Shown: piece after piece, positions 46,265 through 54,419 of the stretch | How the letters are laid out: the number at the start of each line of letters is the position of its first letter | Position numbering within the stretch: position 1 is the first letter of the stretch | Origin: Rhizobium sp. N324 | GTDB lineage: Bacteria > Pseudomonadota > Alphaproteobacteria > Rhizobiales > Rhizobiaceae | DNA length: 64,000 nt | Assembly: GCF_001664485.1 (NCBI RefSeq) | Contig: NZ_CP013632.1 | Coordinates: forward strand, 310,001-374,000 | Direction of reading: 5' to 3' | Made by a program: the position numbers and the translations under genes | The notes under the pieces: model-generated | Told to the model about the DNA's origin: nothing | Database searches by the model: none | What the model saw: the letters and a program-made list of their open reading frames with translations, nothing else

Positions 46265-47106
46265 CAGCCTTTGCTCCCGCCGCCGTAGATGTTCATGAGA
46301 TATTTGTTGAAGAGCGCGTAGGCAATCAGCACTGGAACGAGATAGAACAGGCCGACCGCCTTGAACATATTGAAATCGTAATTGTTGTCGTCAAACAGGA
46401 AACCCGCGAGATAGACCGACAGCACCTGCACGTCGTTGCCCGGCGCCAGCACCTGCGGCAGGATGAACTCGCCCCAGCCGGCGAGGAAGGAAAACAGCGC
46501 GAGCGCCATGATGCCTGGCTTGACCTGCGGCAGCACGAGGCTGCGCCAGACGCGGAAACGCGAGGCGCCGTCGACGACGCCGGCCATTTCGATTTCCCAG
46601 GGCACGGTGTCGTAGAAACCCTTCATCAGCCAGATGCCGAGCGGCAGGTCGATCGCCGCCTTCACCAGAATGACGCCGATCAGCGAATTGTAGAGGCCGA
46701 TCATCTGCAGCACGATGAAGATGGCGATGATCAGCGTCACCGACGGGAAGGCATGCAGCACCATGACGCCGGCAAGGAAGAAACCGCGCGCCGGCACGTT
46801 GAGCCGTGACAGCACGTAGCCGGCCATCGACGAGACGATGAGCACCAGGCTGGTGGTGCAGGCCGAAAACAGCAGCGTATTCAGCGTCACATGCCAGATA
46901 TTCGCCTTACCAGGCGTCGTCTGCCACAGGAAGCGCCAGTGATTGAGCGTCAAGCCGGAGGGCAGCAGCGCATCCGGCTGTTTCACCGTCACGGTGTCGA
47001 GGAAGAGGTAAAGATACATCAGGAGCAGCGGCAGGCTTACAATGGTCAGCGCCGTGATGACGGGCCAGCTGCGATAATTTGCCGAGGGCTGCGATTGTTC
47101 GGCCAT
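46264..47106 (-). CDS. ABC transporter permease (MalG type)
   Basis: 280 aa membrane protein with six segments. The docking loop EMAGVVDGASRFRVWRSLVLPQVKPG (in parts, near residues 178-203) is an EAA motif with the conserved Gly-Ala-Ser-Pro positions. The N-terminal helix ALTIVSLPLLLMYLYLFL is followed by a periplasmic stretch LTLNHWRFLWQ. It overlaps the ATPase gene by TGATG and lies two bases after its partner permease. Confidence 0.95.
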   Translation of the reverse strand: MAEQSQPSANYRSWPVITALTIVSLPLLLMYLYLFLDTVTVKQPDALLPSGLTLNHWRFLWQTTPGKANIWHVTLNTLLFSACTTSLVLIVSSMAGYVLSRLNVPARGFFLAGVMVLHAFPSVTLIIAIFIVLQMIGLYNSLIGVILVKAAIDLPLGIWLMKGFYDTVPWEIEMAGVVDGASRFRVWRSLVLPQVKPGIMALALFSFLAGWGEFILPQVLAPGNDVQVLSVYLAGFLFDDNNYDFNMFKAVGLFYLVPVLIAYALFNKYLMNIYGGGSKG

Positions 47107-47108
47107 GG

Positions 47109-48410
47109 TCAGTCCTCGATCAGGGGCTGGGCGACAAGCGTGCCATAGTTGAAGACGCGCAGATAAAGGAGCGACAGCACCACGCCGATGACGACGAGCA
47201 CCAGCGCCATGGCCGCGCCCAACCCGTATTCGAGGTTGCCGGCATAATTCCTGAGCGCGGTGTGATAGGCGGAAAGCGCCCAGACCTCGGTCGCGTTGCC
47301 CGGTCCGCCATTGGTGGCGAGCAGGATTTCATTGAAGGAGGCAAGCAGCGACAGCGTCTGGTAGCAGGTGACGAAGAGGATCGGCCAGCGCATCTGCGGC
47401 AGGATGATGTAGCGGATCTGCTGCCAGCGCGAGGCGCCGTCGACCTCGCTTGCATAGAACTGGCTCTTCGGAATGGCCTTCATCGCCGAGGAAAACACCA
47501 GCATGCCCATCGAGGCGCCGATGAAGCCGTTGATCAGCACGACGAAGAACCAGGCATTATAGGCGGTATCGAGCAGGTAGTTCTTCGGGGGGTAGCCGAA
47601 TTTGCCCATCAGGATAGAGATGAAGCCGCTATCCCAGGCAAGCCACTTCCACAGCAGGACGTAAATGACCACGGGCGTGATGCGCGGCAGGAGCCAGATG
47701 CCGCGAAAAATCGAGGCAGGCGTCGGCGGCATATAATGCGTCAAGATGGCGAGCAGCAGGGCATAACCGACGTTGAAGAGGGTCAGCACCAGCGCGACAT
47801 AGAGCACGGTGTTGAAAAGCACACGCGCCATGTCGGGAGACCTGGCCATGCGTGAGAAATTGTCTGATGTCCATGTCCAGCCGGTATAGGTGGTCTTGGC
47901 GACAATTTCCTTCTGCTCCGGCGTCAGCTGGAAACCCAGACCGTCCAGCGCCGAAAACAGCTGCCCCTTGCTGTCGAAGCGGGTGTTGAGGACGGAGCGG
48001 TTGAACTGTTCGGAGATCTGCTTGACCTCACGTGTCGACGGCCGCTCGGCCAGATCCTTGATCATTCGCTCGACATCGCGGCGTGCCGGGAAGACCTCGC
48101 CAGTATGTTTGGCGCGCAATTCGGCGGCAATTCCCGGCGCCAGCCCGAGTCCCTCGACGGCCTTCAGGCCTGCCTCGTCGATGGTGTAGCGTGGCTCGGC
48201 CATCTCGGTGGCGATCTCCGGCATCGCCGATTTCAGTGCGATCAGGGAGTTAGGCGCAATCTGGTAGACGCCGCCAGAAATGCCGGTCGCCGTCGTCATG
48301 TTGGTCATCGAAAAGACCGCCGTCAGAACCACCGGCATCAGGAAGAACAGCACGATCATGACCGCCGCAGGGGCGATCATCACCAGTCCGAGCGTTCTGG
48401 ACGATTTCAT
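47109..48410 (-). CDS. ABC transporter permease (MalF type) with large periplasmic insertion
   Basis: 433 aa, roughly 130 aa longer than the usual short MalF-type permease. After the first membrane helix (residues about 8-30) comes an unusually long, hydrophilic, helix-rich stretch up to about residue 205 (for example GEVFPARRDVERMIKDLAE, TREVKQISEQF), then the normal five remaining segments with the docking loop YASEVDGASRWQQIRYIILPQ (in parts). The insertion presumably lies in the periplasm and may contact the binding protein. It is coupled to the following permease. Confidence 0.93.
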   Translation of the reverse strand: MKSSRTLGLVMIAPAAVMIVLFFLMPVVLTAVFSMTNMTTATGISGGVYQIAPNSLIALKSAMPEIATEMAEPRYTIDEAGLKAVEGLGLAPGIAAELRAKHTGEVFPARRDVERMIKDLAERPSTREVKQISEQFNRSVLNTRFDSKGQLFSALDGLGFQLTPEQKEIVAKTTYTGWTWTSDNFSRMARSPDMARVLFNTVLYVALVLTLFNVGYALLLAILTHYMPPTPASIFRGIWLLPRITPVVIYVLLWKWLAWDSGFISILMGKFGYPPKNYLLDTAYNAWFFVVLINGFIGASMGMLVFSSAMKAIPKSQFYASEVDGASRWQQIRYIILPQMRWPILFVTCYQTLSLLASFNEILLATNGGPGNATEVWALSAYHTALRNYAGNLEYGLGAAMALVLVVIGVVLSLLYLRVFNYGTLVAQPLIED

Positions 48411-48470
48411 GGAAGGCCTCCTCGCGGAACCGACCGGGCGGCGGGGTTTGCCGCCACCCGGAGGCGTGTT

Positions 48471-49817
48471 TCAGCGAATGACGATCTTGTCGCCGAGCGT
48501 GCTTTTCAGCTCGCTCTCGGCATCGCCGACGGCGGCGTCGACGGTCTTGGCGCCGGTCCAGGACGCTTCGAGGTTCTTCCACATGATGTTCCAATATTTG
48601 CCGAAATCGGAATTGTTCGGCATCGCATTGGCATGCGGCAGCAGGCGCTCGGTGGCTTCGCGGGTCCAGCGGTCGGCCGAGTAGAAATCGACGGTGGATT
48701 CCGACTTGGAGATGCCGAGATGGGCGGATTTGACCGCATGCAGCGCGTTGGTGCGCGGCTCGGAGGCGATCTTGACCAGTTGGGCGGCGATCTCGGTGTC
48801 TTCCTGATCGTGACCTGCGGTCAGGAGGTAGACGAGCGGATGGGTCAGCGTGTTGGCCTTGCCGCCTTCGCCGGCGGGGATCAGCGTGAAGATCACGTTG
48901 CCGAAGAAATCCTTGAGGCCTTCCTGGTTGACGAGACGGGCATAGTGCCAGGTGCCGCCGTCCCAGATGCCGGCCTTGCCGGTGGCGACTTCCTTCCACC
49001 ACTGATCACCAGGCATGCCGATGTGGTTCTTCTTGGTGACGCCTGATTTCACGGCATCGGCGAAGAACTGATAGGTGCGGGTCATCGCCGCCTTGTCGAA
49101 AACGAGCTTGCCGTCTTCTTCCATCGTGCCGCCGAACGAGGTGTAGAACTGCCAGTAGTCGGGGCCGTTGCTGGTGCGCGGATAGAAGCCGTAGCCGGGC
49201 TGGACCAGGCCCTTGTCCTGCATCTTCTTGGCGTCTTCGAGCAGGTTCTTCATGGTGTACTTGCCGTCTTGGACACTCTGCGGCAGCGCATCGAGATCGG
49301 CGTCGCTGTAGCCGATCGCCTTCATATAAGGCTTCCAGAAGAACATCGGGCGGGATTCGGCATCCTGCGGAATGCCGTAGACGGTACCGTTGTAAGAGGC
49401 GATCTGCAGCAGGTTTTCATAGATGTCGCTGAGCGGCCAGGAGTCGAGATCGACATAATCCTCGATCGGGACGATGAGCCCTGCCTGCGACCAGGGTGCG
49501 ATGTCTTCATGGCCGCTGACGACGATGTTCGGGGCGGTCTTGGCTTCGGCGGCAAGGGTCAGCGCCTGCTTGAAGTCCTCCCAGGCGGAATAGGGCTTCT
49601 TCTCGACGGTGATCTTCAGGTCTTCGCCTTTGAGCGCGGCTTCGCGCTGCAACTGCTGGGCTGCGATCTCGATGGCGTCGAGGCGATAGATGTCGTTCGG
49701 GCCGGTGCCGCCGGCCCAGACGCTGATGTGAACGTCCTTGGCAAGCGCAATTGCAGAGCTTGAAGCCAGGATGGCGGCAGCAATGGTGAGGGATTTCAGT
49801 GTCGGCAAGATGGTCAT
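48471..49817 (-). CDS. Extracellular solute-binding protein (family 1)
   Basis: 448 aa. A signal peptide with core LTIAAAILASSSAIALA ends near residue 26 before KDVHISVWAGG. Family blocks: APNIVVSGHEDIAPWSQ, YGIPQDAESRPMFFWKPYM, YTMKNLLEDAKKM and GKAGIWDGGTWHYARL. ATG 49817 with GGAG nine bases upstream is used; codons further upstream to 49967 lie in the promoter area. It heads the seven-gene operon ending with the IMPase gene. Confidence 0.94.
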   Translation of the reverse strand: MTILPTLKSLTIAAAILASSSAIALAKDVHISVWAGGTGPNDIYRLDAIEIAAQQLQREAALKGEDLKITVEKKPYSAWEDFKQALTLAAEAKTAPNIVVSGHEDIAPWSQAGLIVPIEDYVDLDSWPLSDIYENLLQIASYNGTVYGIPQDAESRPMFFWKPYMKAIGYSDADLDALPQSVQDGKYTMKNLLEDAKKMQDKGLVQPGYGFYPRTSNGPDYWQFYTSFGGTMEEDGKLVFDKAAMTRTYQFFADAVKSGVTKKNHIGMPGDQWWKEVATGKAGIWDGGTWHYARLVNQEGLKDFFGNVIFTLIPAGEGGKANTLTHPLVYLLTAGHDQEDTEIAAQLVKIASEPRTNALHAVKSAHLGISKSESTVDFYSADRWTREATERLLPHANAMPNNSDFGKYWNIMWKNLEASWTGAKTVDAAVGDAESELKSTLGDKIVIR

Positions 49818-49951
49818 CTTCTTCGTCTCCCTAGAAGAGCAGTGTGAAGCCTCTTGGCGGGTCAGCACTGCTGATGATGGCCGCTCCGAAACCCCACGAA
49901 AACGTGACGATGTCCGCTCTAGGGGTTTGATGTAACGGCCGAATGACAAAA

Positions 49952-49967
49952 TTGAGCACGTGTGCAA
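49952..49967. promoter_or_regulatory. Candidate LacI operator upstream of the ABC-GDPD operon
   Basis: TTGAGCACGTGTGCAA is an imperfect 16-bp palindrome (6 of 8 pairs) centred on CACGTG, in the 246-base spacer between the divergent binding-protein and YbaK-type genes. The central CG fits a LacI-type site, and a LacI regulator is encoded in the operon. The rest of the spacer shows no gene. Confidence 0.4.
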
Positions 49968-50063
49968 AATTATTATGACGATGTCTGTCAGACTTGCAAG
50001 CGGCGGTTTTCGGCGGGTGGATTTTGAGCTTCAAATCGCGCGTTTGCTGGTCTAGCATGGCAT

Positions 50064-50522
50064 ATGAGCCTAGAATCCGTCCGCGCCTTCCTCCGTGCGC
50101 ATGCACCCGATATCGACATCATCGAAACCGCCGAGAGCTCCTCGACGGTGGCCCTTGCCGCCGAGGCCCATGGCGTCGAGCCTGCCCAGATCGCCAAGAC
50201 GATCTGCCTGCGCGTCGGCGAGCAGATGATGCTGGTCGTTGCCGGCGGCACGGCAAGGCTCGACAATCGCAAATTCAAGGATACGTTCGGCGCCAAGGGG
50301 CGGATGCTCGACGCCGAAGAGGTGGTGGCGGTCACCAGCCATCCGGTCGGTGGCGTCTGCCCCTTCGGTCTGCCGTCGCCGCTGCCCATCTATTGCGATA
50401 TTTCGCTGAAACGCTTCGATGAAGTCGTGCCGGCCGCCGGCTCGACGAATTCGGCGGTGCGCATCGAAACCGGTCGGCTGGCCGAGCTGACCGGCGCCAG
50501 CTGGGTCGATGTCTGCCAGTAA
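50064..50522 (+). CDS. YbaK/EbsC-type aminoacyl-tRNA deacylase domain protein
   Basis: 152 aa single-domain protein of the YbaK / ProX-like trans-editing family, which hydrolyses mischarged aminoacyl-tRNA such as Cys- or Ala-tRNA(Pro). Landmarks are STVALAAEAHGVEPAQIAKTI (in parts, 27-47), the conserved Lys in that stretch, LDNRKFKDTFG, and AVTSHPVGGVCPFGLP (about residues 89-104), the loop that holds the catalytic GxxxP region. The specific tRNA cannot be told. It is divergent from the ABC operon and probably monocistronic. Confidence 0.9.
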   Translation: MSLESVRAFLRAHAPDIDIIETAESSSTVALAAEAHGVEPAQIAKTICLRVGEQMMLVVAGGTARLDNRKFKDTFGAKGRMLDAEEVVAVTSHPVGGVCPFGLPSPLPIYCDISLKRFDEVVPAAGSTNSAVRIETGRLAELTGASWVDVCQ

Positions 50523-50605
50523 GCGGCGAAAGAACTTCAAACCTGCGAAAGAGTACCTATATCCTATCCCGACATGCCGTGACTGCGCATGACAGGAGAT
50601 CAGGA

Positions 50606-51607
50606 ATGCCGAGTGCCATTTCGCGTTTTGCCAAGTTCGCGGCCATTGCCGCTCTGACGAGCGCTACAGTTTTTGCTTCCCTTGGCGATGCAGAAGCGCG
50701 CCGGGCCGGCAGCAGCGGTTTCGGAAGCCGCGGTACCCGCACCTTCCAGGCGCCGCCTGTCACCCAAACCGCGCCGGCCCCCGCCGCGCCGATCGAACGG
50801 TCGATGACGCCGCGTCCGCAGACCACCGCGCCAGCGACCGCGCAGCAGCCCTTCGGCGCCCAGCGCCCCGGTCTTTTCGGCGGCTTCGGCCGTTCGATGA
50901 TCGGCGGCCTGATTGCCGGCGGCCTGCTCGGCATGCTGCTCGGTCACGGTTTCGGCGGCGGCTTCGGCTTCCTCGGCATGCTGCTGCAGATCGCGCTGAT
51001 CGGTGGTGCCGTCATGCTGGCCATGCGCTATTTCGCCAACCGCCGTCAGCCCTCCTACGGCGCCGGTGGCCAAGGCGGCTCCTTCAGCCGGTCCTATAGC
51101 ATGTCGCCCGCCAACAATTCCTCCTTCCAGATCCCGACAATCGGTTCCGGTTCAGCTTCCTCCTCGCGCGGCAACCGGCCGAGCGACGAGATCGGGCTGG
51201 CGCAGGCCGATCTCGATCAGTTCGAGGAATTGCTGACCGACGTTCAGACCGCTTACGGTGCCGAGGATTACGCCGCGTTGCGCCGGCTGACGACGCCCGA
51301 GGCGATGTCTTATCTTGCCGAGGAACTCGGCGAAAACGCCAGCAACGGCGTGCGCAACCGGGTCTCCGACGTCAAGCTGCTGCAGGGCGACATTGCCGAG
51401 GCCTGGCGCGAAGACGGCCAGGAATATGCGACGCTCGCCATGCGCTACTCCTCGATCGATGCCATGGTCGAACGCGACAGCGGTCGCGTCGTTTCCGGCG
51501 ACGACCGCCGCCCGAGCGAAAGCACCGAGGTCTGGACCTTCGTGCGCAAGCCCGGCGCCGACTGGAAGCTGGCGGCAATCCAGGGAAGCGAGCAGCGCGC
51601 CGCCTGA
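50606..51607 (+). CDS. Tim44-like domain membrane protein
   Basis: 333 aa. An N-terminal hydrophobic segment (FAKFAAIAALTSATVFASLGDAEA in parts, ending near residue 34) looks like a signal peptide. A Pro/Thr/Gln-rich low-complexity part follows (about 45-95), then a Gly-rich membrane region with SMIGGLIAGGLLGMLLGHGFGG and LLQIALIGGAVMLAMRYF (about 100-150). The C-terminal Tim44/MBA1-like domain (about 195-333) has QADLDQFEELLTDVQTAYGAEDYAALRRL. Bacterial members have poorly defined roles at the membrane. ATG 50606 follows a good AGGAG; a GTG at 50579 is less likely. Confidence 0.85.
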   Translation: MPSAISRFAKFAAIAALTSATVFASLGDAEARRAGSSGFGSRGTRTFQAPPVTQTAPAPAAPIERSMTPRPQTTAPATAQQPFGAQRPGLFGGFGRSMIGGLIAGGLLGMLLGHGFGGGFGFLGMLLQIALIGGAVMLAMRYFANRRQPSYGAGGQGGSFSRSYSMSPANNSSFQIPTIGSGSASSSRGNRPSDEIGLAQADLDQFEELLTDVQTAYGAEDYAALRRLTTPEAMSYLAEELGENASNGVRNRVSDVKLLQGDIAEAWREDGQEYATLAMRYSSIDAMVERDSGRVVSGDDRRPSESTEVWTFVRKPGADWKLAAIQGSEQRAA

Positions 51608-51627
51608 GGTGCCACGCGTCTGCCGGC

Positions 51628-52659
51628 TTAATTCACCGCCACCGGTTTGGAGCGCATGCGCGAAACCGTTTCACGTTCCGCCCGCTTGCAGCGCATCGGC
51701 GGCAGGCCGCGATCCATCAGGTCCATATCCTCAAGCACCATGTCGCCCATTTTCTTGAAGGCGCTGTCGAGCGCGCCGGCCCGATGCGCCGAGCGGATGA
51801 AGCCTTTCAGGCTCCGCACCGGGTGGTCGGCCGGCAGCGGCTCCTCAGGATAGACGTCGCTTGCTGCGACGATATGACCAGACGCGACGGCAGCCATCAG
51901 CGCTTCGAAATCGACGACGTCGGCGCGGCTGAGCAGGATGAAGGCCGCGCCGCGGCGCATGCCGGCGAAGGCCTCCGTGCCCAGAAATCCCTTGTTTTCA
52001 CTGGTGACGGCAGCGACGACGAAGACGAAATCGCTCTTCGTCAGCACATCCTCCAGGCTCGCCGGCTCGACGCCGTTTTCCTCGAGGATCGAGCGGGGCA
52101 GCCAGGGATCGAACACTCTGATGCGCGCCCTGAAGCCGGACAGCAGCCGGCGCAGCGCCTTGCCCAGATCGCCGAAGCCGACGATGCCGATCTCGGAACC
52201 GGCGATCAGCCGGGCACTCGCATTGCCCTCCCCGCCCCAGAGTTCGGTGCCTTGGCGAAAGGCAACGTCCGCATCGACGATGCCACGCGCCAGGGCCAGC
52301 GCGAAACCGAGACCGATTTCGGCGACCGGTTCGGCGAAGACGTGGCCCGTCGTCACGACATGAATGCCGCGCTCAAAGAGCACGTCATAGGGCATATTGT
52401 TCATCAGATTGCTTTCGACGTTGAGGATCGAGCGCAGGGCCGGCATCCTGGCCAGCGTTTCCGCCGAAAGCGGCGGCTGGCCGATGATATAATGCGTCCT
52501 GCCGAGAACCTCGTCGCCGAGGCCGGCGATATTGTCGGGATCGGCCTCGACGATTTCGTATTTCGCATGCAGTTCGGCGCGCGCCGGATCGCTGAAGATC
52601 AGATCGAGCGTGCGCGGCTCGGGCGCGCTGATCGCCAGCGGCCGTTCGGTCTTCATCAT
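51628..52659 (-). CDS. D-isomer-specific 2-hydroxyacid dehydrogenase family protein
   Basis: 343 aa NAD-dependent dehydrogenase of the SerA/GhrA superfamily. The dinucleotide loop is GIVGFGDLGKAL, and the three catalytic places appear as Arg in LLSRADVVDF, Glu in YPEEPLP and His in RSAHRAGA. The HRAG form replaces the common HxAG. ATG 52659 is used because GGAGGAG is six bases upstream; other in-frame ATGs lie just before it. The C-terminal tail RCKRAERETVSRMRSKP is basic and extends beyond the usual fold. Substrate not known. Confidence 0.88.
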   Translation of the reverse strand: MMKTERPLAISAPEPRTLDLIFSDPARAELHAKYEIVEADPDNIAGLGDEVLGRTHYIIGQPPLSAETLARMPALRSILNVESNLMNNMPYDVLFERGIHVVTTGHVFAEPVAEIGLGFALALARGIVDADVAFRQGTELWGGEGNASARLIAGSEIGIVGFGDLGKALRRLLSGFRARIRVFDPWLPRSILEENGVEPASLEDVLTKSDFVFVVAAVTSENKGFLGTEAFAGMRRGAAFILLSRADVVDFEALMAAVASGHIVAASDVYPEEPLPADHPVRSLKGFIRSAHRAGALDSAFKKMGDMVLEDMDLMDRGLPPMRCKRAERETVSRMRSKPVAVN

Positions 52660-52851
52660 GGGCATCTCCTCCATCGCGGCGATGCGCCGCCTCGGTTGGA
52701 TTGATAGCCGCTGTGCCTGGCTCTTTCCAGCGCGCGGAAGAAACTGTTTCAAGCGCGAAGGTGCTCGGCGAGGGTTGGGTGGCGCTATCGAAAGCGGCAT
52801 CTGCCTATCAGATAAGCAATTGAATCGGCTTGATATTTCACGGCATTTTCG

Positions 52852-52880
52852 TTGACGGCGCGAAATCTTTGAACTAGCGT
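52852..52880 (+). promoter_or_regulatory. Possible promoter for the HupE-like gene
   Basis: TTGACG and TAGCGT are separated by 17 bases, about 70 bases before the HupE start. The -10 match is poor, as is common in rhizobia. No other gene-like signal is seen in 52660-52949. Confidence 0.35.
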
Positions 52881-52949
52881 GATGCGCGCGACTTGGACCC
52901 GGGCCTGTGTTCGGCGACCGGATTTCAAAAACTCACGAGGAAATGAACC

Positions 52950-53549
52950 ATGAAATCAGCACTCAAGAGCGGACTGCTTGCCTTGGCTGCCGCCGCGCTT
53001 CCAGCCGTCGCCTATGCGCATACCGGTGTTGGCCAGACCTCCGGCTTTGTGCACGGCTTCAGTCATCCCGTTTCCGGCCTCGATCATATCCTCGCCATGG
53101 TGATGGTCGGCGTTTTCGCATTTCAGCTCGGCGGCCGCGCCACCTGGCTGGTGCCGACGACCTTCGTTCTGGTGATGGCGCTCGGCGGTGCTCTCGGTGT
53201 TGCCGGCGTCAATGTTCCTTTCGTTGAAACCGGCATTGCGCTTTCCGTCGTCGTCCTCGGCGCGATCGTTGCGCTCAACGTCAAAGCCCCGACCGCCCTT
53301 GCGATGGGTGTCGTCGGCCTTTTCGCGATCTTTCACGGGCATGCCCACGGGGCGGAGATGCCGGAGGATGCCGGCGGTGCCGCTTATGCTGCCGGTTTCA
53401 TGATCGCGACCGCGTTTCTCCATGCAGCCGGCCTCGGTCTCGGCTATATCATCGGCCGTGCCGGCGAACGTCAGGGCGCTTTCGTGACGCGCGCGGCCGG
53501 CAGTGTTGCCGCCATAGCAGGTGTCGGCATCCTGGCCGGCGTGATCTAA
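52950..53549 (+). CDS. HupE/UreJ-family metal transport protein
   Basis: 199 aa membrane protein with a signal peptide ending near AVAYA (residue 23) just before HTG. The family motif HGFSHPVSGLDHILAMVMVG (residues about 36-55) and a second His-rich stretch FHGHAHGAEMPE (about 130-141), with six predicted membrane segments, match HupE/UreJ. These proteins are linked to nickel uptake for hydrogenase or urease. No hydrogenase or urease gene lies in the window. The gene is monocistronic, with its own terminator. A GAGGAAA ribosome site precedes ATG 52950. Confidence 0.93.
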   Translation: MKSALKSGLLALAAAALPAVAYAHTGVGQTSGFVHGFSHPVSGLDHILAMVMVGVFAFQLGGRATWLVPTTFVLVMALGGALGVAGVNVPFVETGIALSVVVLGAIVALNVKAPTALAMGVVGLFAIFHGHAHGAEMPEDAGGAAYAAGFMIATAFLHAAGLGLGYIIGRAGERQGAFVTRAAGSVAAIAGVGILAGVI

Positions 53550-53610
53550 CCGCCTTCCGGCGCCGCCCCGCCAGCGGCGGCGGTCGCATCCATCATCGCA
53601 GTTCAATTGG

Positions 53611-53640
53611 AACGCCCGGTAACGCATTGCCGGGCGTTTT
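53611..53640 (+). terminator. Rho-independent terminator after the HupE gene
   Basis: The stem AACGCCCGG / CCGGGCGTT (9 bp) with a 10-base loop is followed by TTTT. It separates hupE from the cyd regulator unit. Confidence 0.8.
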
Positions 53641-53763
53641 CGCGTCACTGCCGCAAAATGCGCTGGAATTGATCCAGATCAAATCCAGCGATGTTGCGTC
53701 GGGTTATATCTGAAGCACGATCGACGAACGGACATCCAAATTGACGCAGGGCCGCCTTGCCGA

Positions 53764-53814
53764 TTGTCGGCGAGGTGTAGCAGTGAGTATAGTAATTTCA
53801 GAAATTTCTGAAAT
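53764..53814 (+). promoter_or_regulatory. Promoter and 20-bp palindromic operator of the cyd operon
   Basis: TTGTCG (53764-53769) and TATAGT (53788-53793) are 18 bases apart and form a credible promoter. Directly after it lies the perfect palindrome ATTTCAGAAATTTCTGAAAT (53795-53814), covering the expected start of transcription. It is 22 bases upstream of the GbsR-type regulator gene, so that protein probably binds here and autoregulates the whole operon. Confidence 0.75.
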
Positions 53815-53836
53815 CACAGACGCAAGGGAAACAACG

Positions 53837-54415
53837 ATGAACCTTCCGCCTCTCGTCCAGTCCTTCGTTCTCCACTTCGGCGAAATGGGCTCCCGCTGGG
53901 GAATAAACCGCACGGTCGGCCAGATCTATGCCCTGCTATTCGTCTCGCCGTCGCCGCTTTGCGCCGAGGAGATCGCCGAGTCCCTCAACATCTCGCGCTC
54001 CAATGTTTCGATGAGCCTGCGGGAATTGCAGGCCTGGAATCTCGTCCTTCTCAAACACAAGCCGGACGATCGCCGCGATTTCTTCACCACCCCTGATGAT
54101 GTCTGGCTGATCTTGAGGACGCTTGCCGAGGAACGGAAGAAGCGCGAAGTCGATCCGACGCTGTCGGTTCTGCGCGAAATCCTGATGCAGCGTCCCGCCA
54201 GCGAGGCCGAACGCCATGCGCAGCAGCGCATGAGCGAAATGCACACGCTGATCGAGCAACTGACACATTGGTATGAAGACGTAAAACAACTTGAAACCGA
54301 AAGGCTCGCAACGCTACTCTCGCTGGGCGCGAAAGTGACAAAGCTTCTGGAGGCCAAGGACCGGGTCGTTTCGCTCGGCCGCAGCCGCCGGCCGAATCCA
54401 GCGAACAAGAGTTAG
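53837..54415 (+). CDS. GbsR/MarR-family transcriptional regulator of the cyd operon
   Basis: 192 aa. The N-terminus SFVLHFGEMGSRWGINRTVGQIYALLF is typical of the GbsR branch of MarR-like proteins. The winged helix AEEIAESLNISRSNVSMSLRELQAWNLV (in parts, about 45-75) and wing KPDDRRDFFTTPDDVW follow, with a helical C-terminus. ATG 53837 is chosen because earlier in-frame codons cover the palindromic operator. It ends four bases before cydD, so the regulator is first in the cydDCABX transcript. GbsR proteins sense choline in Bacillus, but a redox or respiratory signal is more plausible here. Confidence 0.88.
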   Translation: MNLPPLVQSFVLHFGEMGSRWGINRTVGQIYALLFVSPSPLCAEEIAESLNISRSNVSMSLRELQAWNLVLLKHKPDDRRDFFTTPDDVWLILRTLAEERKKREVDPTLSVLREILMQRPASEAERHAQQRMSEMHTLIEQLTHWYEDVKQLETERLATLLSLGAKVTKLLEAKDRVVSLGRSRRPNPANKS

Positions 54416-54419
54416 CGCC

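Noticed and set aside
53550..53836. FNR/FixK box for low-oxygen control of cyd
   Set aside because: No TTGAT-N4-ATCAA-like site was found in the spacer; the only strong palindrome is ATTTCAGAAATTTCTGAAAT.
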